A stretch of 64,000 nucleotides of DNA from Bacillota bacterium (GTDB taxonomy: Bacteria > Bacillota > Clostridia > Acetivibrionales > DSM-27016). A model generated the notes under the pieces. It did no database searches and was not told the DNA's origin. It saw nothing but the letters and a program-made list of their open reading frames with translations. The position numbers and the translations under genes are program-made. The DNA is taken from NCBI GenBank assembly GCA_023390115.1, contig JAEWDM010000035.1, forward strand, positions 62,001 through 126,000. The letters are read 5' to 3'. Shown in pieces: positions 61,528-64,000 of the stretch. The stretch's first letter is position 1; every line of letters starts with the position of its first letter.

Positions 61528-62913
61528 ATGTTTTATTCCAGTGATACTATAGCCGCTATTTCAACTGCTCATGGAACAGGGGGAATAGGAATAGTAAGAA
61601 TAAGCGGTGAGAATTCATTTGATATAGCTGAAAAAATATTTAAGGGAAAAAAGAGCTTTAGGGATATGAGATCACACAGTATAAGCTATGGAAAAATCAT
61701 AAATCCTAAGAACGGTAAAACCTTAGACGAAGTAATGATAACTAAAATGAGAGGACCTAATACCTTTACCAGAGAAAATATAGTGGAAATAAATTGCCAT
61801 GGAAGCGGCATTGTATTAAAAGGCATACTGGAGCTGGTATTACAGCAGGGTGCAAGGCTTGCAGAGCCGGGAGAGTTTACAAAGCGTGCATTTTTAAGCG
61901 GCAGGATAGACCTTTCTCAGGCCGAAGCCGTTATAGATATCATCAACTCAAAAACGGAAGCAGGCTCTAAGGCGGCTGTGGATCAGCTTGAGGGAAGGCT
62001 GTCGCAAAAATTGGCCCCGGCAAGAGAAAAGCTGGTTGGGGTTATAGCTCATATTGAGGCAGCTATGGATTATCCGGAATACGATATAGAGGAAATAACC
62101 TGCCGGAAGGTTTACTCTCAAGCCTTGGAGGTAAAAGAAATGCTTATGGATATAATTAAAGATTTTAAAAGAGGAAGAATCCTTAGGGAGGGAATCAGCG
62201 CCGCAATTGCCGGCAGGCCCAATGTGGGAAAATCGTCTCTCTTTAATGAGCTGTCGGGCAAAAGCAGGGCAATAGTTACAGATGTACCGGGCACGACACG
62301 TGATATAATAGAAGAATATATAAATATAGGGGGAATACCCCTACGTCTGATGGATACTGCAGGAATAAGGGAAACGGATGATATTGTTGAGAAAATAGGA
62401 GTTGAAAGAGCGGAAAAGATTATTAGCAGCTCCGAACTGATAATTGTTGTAGTTGATGCAAGCACAGGTCTTAGGGATGAGGATATTGAAATTATTAAAA
62501 TGGTATCCCAAAAAAAGATACTGATAATTGCTAATAAAATAGATATAGCAGCCAGTGACCATGTAGTAAAGGATATGAAGAAGAAGCTAAAGGATAAAAA
62601 AATTATAGAAGCATCTATTAAAAACAATATAGGGATTGACATCCTTGAAAACCAAATAATAGAGATGTTTTTTAAAGGAGGACTAAATTCTGAAAATGAT
62701 GTTATTATTACTAACTTAAGACATAAAAATCTTGTGGATAAAGCTATACAAAGCATAAGCGAAGCATGTGAAGCATGTGAAAAGGGTATGCCTCTGGACT
62801 GCGTTACCATTGATATAAGAAATTCCGCGGAATTTTTGGGTCAAATAACGGGAGAGTCAATAAGAGAGGATGTTATGAATGAAATATTCAAGAAATTTTG
62901 CATAGGCAAATAG
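61528..62913 (+). CDS. mnmE: tRNA modification GTPase MnmE
   Basis: This 461-residue GTPase has the N-terminal folate-binding domain (about 1-118) and a helical domain. The inserted G domain has GRPNVGKSSLFNEL, DVPGTTRD, DTAGI and NKID. The C-terminal Cys-containing FCIGK comes last. With MnmG it adds the carboxymethylaminomethyl group at U34 of tRNAs. GGGGGAGGG lies about 8 nt before the ATG at 61528. Confidence 0.97.
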   Translation: MFYSSDTIAAISTAHGTGGIGIVRISGENSFDIAEKIFKGKKSFRDMRSHSISYGKIINPKNGKTLDEVMITKMRGPNTFTRENIVEINCHGSGIVLKGILELVLQQGARLAEPGEFTKRAFLSGRIDLSQAEAVIDIINSKTEAGSKAAVDQLEGRLSQKLAPAREKLVGVIAHIEAAMDYPEYDIEEITCRKVYSQALEVKEMLMDIIKDFKRGRILREGISAAIAGRPNVGKSSLFNELSGKSRAIVTDVPGTTRDIIEEYINIGGIPLRLMDTAGIRETDDIVEKIGVERAEKIISSSELIIVVVDASTGLRDEDIEIIKMVSQKKILIIANKIDIAASDHVVKDMKKKLKDKKIIEASIKNNIGIDILENQIIEMFFKGGLNSENDVIITNLRHKNLVDKAIQSISEACEACEKGMPLDCVTIDIRNSAEFLGQITGESIREDVMNEIFKKFCIGK

Positions 62914-62924
62914 GAGGAGACATT

Positions 62925-64000
62925 TTGGAATATTATGCGGGAGATTATGATGTTGTAGTTGTAGGCGCAGGGCATGCAGGCTGTGAGGCGGCTCTGGCTG
63001 CAGCTCGTCTTGGAAGCAGGACTGCAATTTTCTCAATGAATTTGGACAGCATAGCAAATATGCCCTGCAATCCCAGTATAGGAGGTACTGCTAAGGGCCA
63101 TCTCGTGAGAGAGATTGATGCCTTGGGAGGAGAAATGGGTAAGAATACCGATAAGACGTTTATACAGTCTAAAATACTGAATTCTGCGAAGGGGCCGGCG
63201 GTTTTTTCTCTGAGGGCTCAAACAGACAGAAGGCGGTATCAGATGGAAATGAAATATACCCTTGAAAAGCAGGACAATCTGGATATAAAGCAGTCCGAAA
63301 TTGTGGAGCTTATTATAGATTCCGCAGACGGCGGAAAAAAAATCATCGGAGTTAAGACACATACAGGGGCGGTATATAAATGCAGTACGGCTGTATTGAC
63401 TACCGGAACATATCTTAAGGGACGTATTATAATTGGAGATGTAAGCTACAGCGGAGGCCCTGACGGACTTTTTCCATCCAACAGGTTATCCGACAGCCTT
63501 AAAGAAAATGGCATTGACTTATTCAGGTTTAAGACAGGAACTCCTGCCAGGCTAAATATGCGGAGCGTTGATTTTTCGAAAATGGAGGAGCAGCCGGGAG
63601 ACGAAACTATAGTACCCTTCTCTTTTGAAAGCGAGGATATCGACAGGCAGCAGGTTTCATGCTGGCTTACCTATACGAATAAAAAAACTCATGAGGTTAT
63701 AAAAGAAAATCTTCACAGATCTCCTTTGTATTCGGGAGATATAAAAGGGGTTGGACCAAGGTACTGCCCGTCCATAGAAGACAAGGTGGTTAGGTTTTCA
63801 GACAAGGACAGGCATCAGGTATTTCTTGAGCCAATGGGCCTCGGCACGGGAGAAATGTATTTGCAGGGAATGTCCAGCAGCCTGCCTGAGGATGTCCAGA
63901 TAAAAATGCTAAAGACCATACCGGGGCTTGAAAATGTATCTGTTATGAGAAGTGCATATGCAATTGAGTATGATTGCATAGATTCGACCCAACTGAATTT
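62925..64000 (+). CDS. mnmG: tRNA modification enzyme MnmG, N-terminal part (cut by window end)
   Basis: The frame starts at a TTG with AGGAGGAG upstream, 11 bp after mnmE, and stays open to the window edge (about 358 codons). It shows the FAD-binding motif VVVVGAGHAGCEAALAAARL and IGGTAKGHLVREIDALGG. MnmG works with MnmE on wobble U34. The remaining part of the protein lies beyond the window. Confidence 0.95.
   Translation, partial: MEYYAGDYDVVVVGAGHAGCEAALAAARLGSRTAIFSMNLDSIANMPCNPSIGGTAKGHLVREIDALGGEMGKNTDKTFIQSKILNSAKGPAVFSLRAQTDRRRYQMEMKYTLEKQDNLDIKQSEIVELIIDSADGGKKIIGVKTHTGAVYKCSTAVLTTGTYLKGRIIIGDVSYSGGPDGLFPSNRLSDSLKENGIDLFRFKTGTPARLNMRSVDFSKMEEQPGDETIVPFSFESEDIDRQQVSCWLTYTNKKTHEVIKENLHRSPLYSGDIKGVGPRYCPSIEDKVVRFSDKDRHQVFLEPMGLGTGEMYLQGMSSSLPEDVQIKMLKTIPGLENVSVMRSAYAIEYDCIDSTQLN

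Noticed and set aside
62118..62810. Minus-strand frame of 230 residues opposite mnmE
   Set aside because: It is an antisense shadow of a conserved gene.
1..64000. CRISPR arrays, prophage or rRNA genes
   Set aside because: I saw no spaced direct repeats of array type, no phage structural genes and no rRNA sequence.

Overview
The window is low-GC Firmicutes DNA from the class Clostridia. Its replication-origin gene order, clostridial YidC, BofA (sporulation) and DUF4446 point to an anaerobic, probably spore-forming, plant-sugar-using clostridium. I do not assign a genus. The right end is a chromosomal origin: dnaA, dnaN, yaaA, recF, remB and gyrB run leftward, and rpmH, rnpA, yidD, yidC, jag, mnmE and mnmG run rightward. 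Between the two arms (58537-59015) lies a DnaA-box cluster, the probable oriC. Two exact parS palindromes flank the parA-parB pair at 49.6-51.3 kb.

Layout. 0-5 kb: yaaL and bofA (minus strand), a NUDIX hydrolase, a VanW/G5 cell-envelope protein, a general-stress (YflT-like) protein and an unknown membrane protein. 5-12 kb: a 700-bp leader with RNA-like structure and a micro-ORF, then gltB-gltD (NADPH glutamate synthase). 12-23.6 kb: a polyol-utilisation locus built as two divergent arms. The leftward arm has a binding protein, two permeases, a zinc dehydrogenase and an FGGY kinase. The rightward arm has a ROK regulator, a short-chain dehydrogenase, a split transketolase and an AllA-like cupin. 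Three related 15-bp dyads between the arms are good candidates for the ROK operator. 23.6-31.5 kb: a DUF4097 lipoprotein, a 26-residue membrane peptide preceded by short tandem repeats, RadC, a DUF421 protein, and a complete Bce-type peptide-antibiotic sensing and detoxification module (RR-HK, then ATPase-permease) with a matching operator.

31.8-45.5 kb: a plant-glycan locus with a YesM/YesN-type two-component system, a second binding protein and permease set, an (alpha/alpha)6 glycosidase-like protein, a polyol-type dehydrogenase, an alpha-L-rhamnosidase (GH78) and a GH43 enzyme. None of the three glycosidases has a signal peptide, so imported oligosaccharides are probably cleaved in the cytoplasm. 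Neither sugar importer has its own ABC ATPase here. 45.6-46.2 kb: a decayed IS1182-type transposase. 46.3-51.8 kb: two tRNA-Ser genes, serS, a coiled-coil/TPR membrane protein, a DUF4446 protein, parB, parA and a half-size GDT1/TMEM165 transporter. 51.9-64 kb: the origin region; mnmG runs off the right edge.

I did not find a clearly new system. The observations most worth following are the polyol locus with its ROK dyads and AllA-like cupin, a perfect 24-bp-arm hairpin inside the same intergenic region, the structured gltB leader with a micro-ORF, paired hairpins between binding-protein and permease genes in both importers, and the 26-residue peptide with its repeat leader. All functions are read from sequence motifs and remembered family features; no database search was run.
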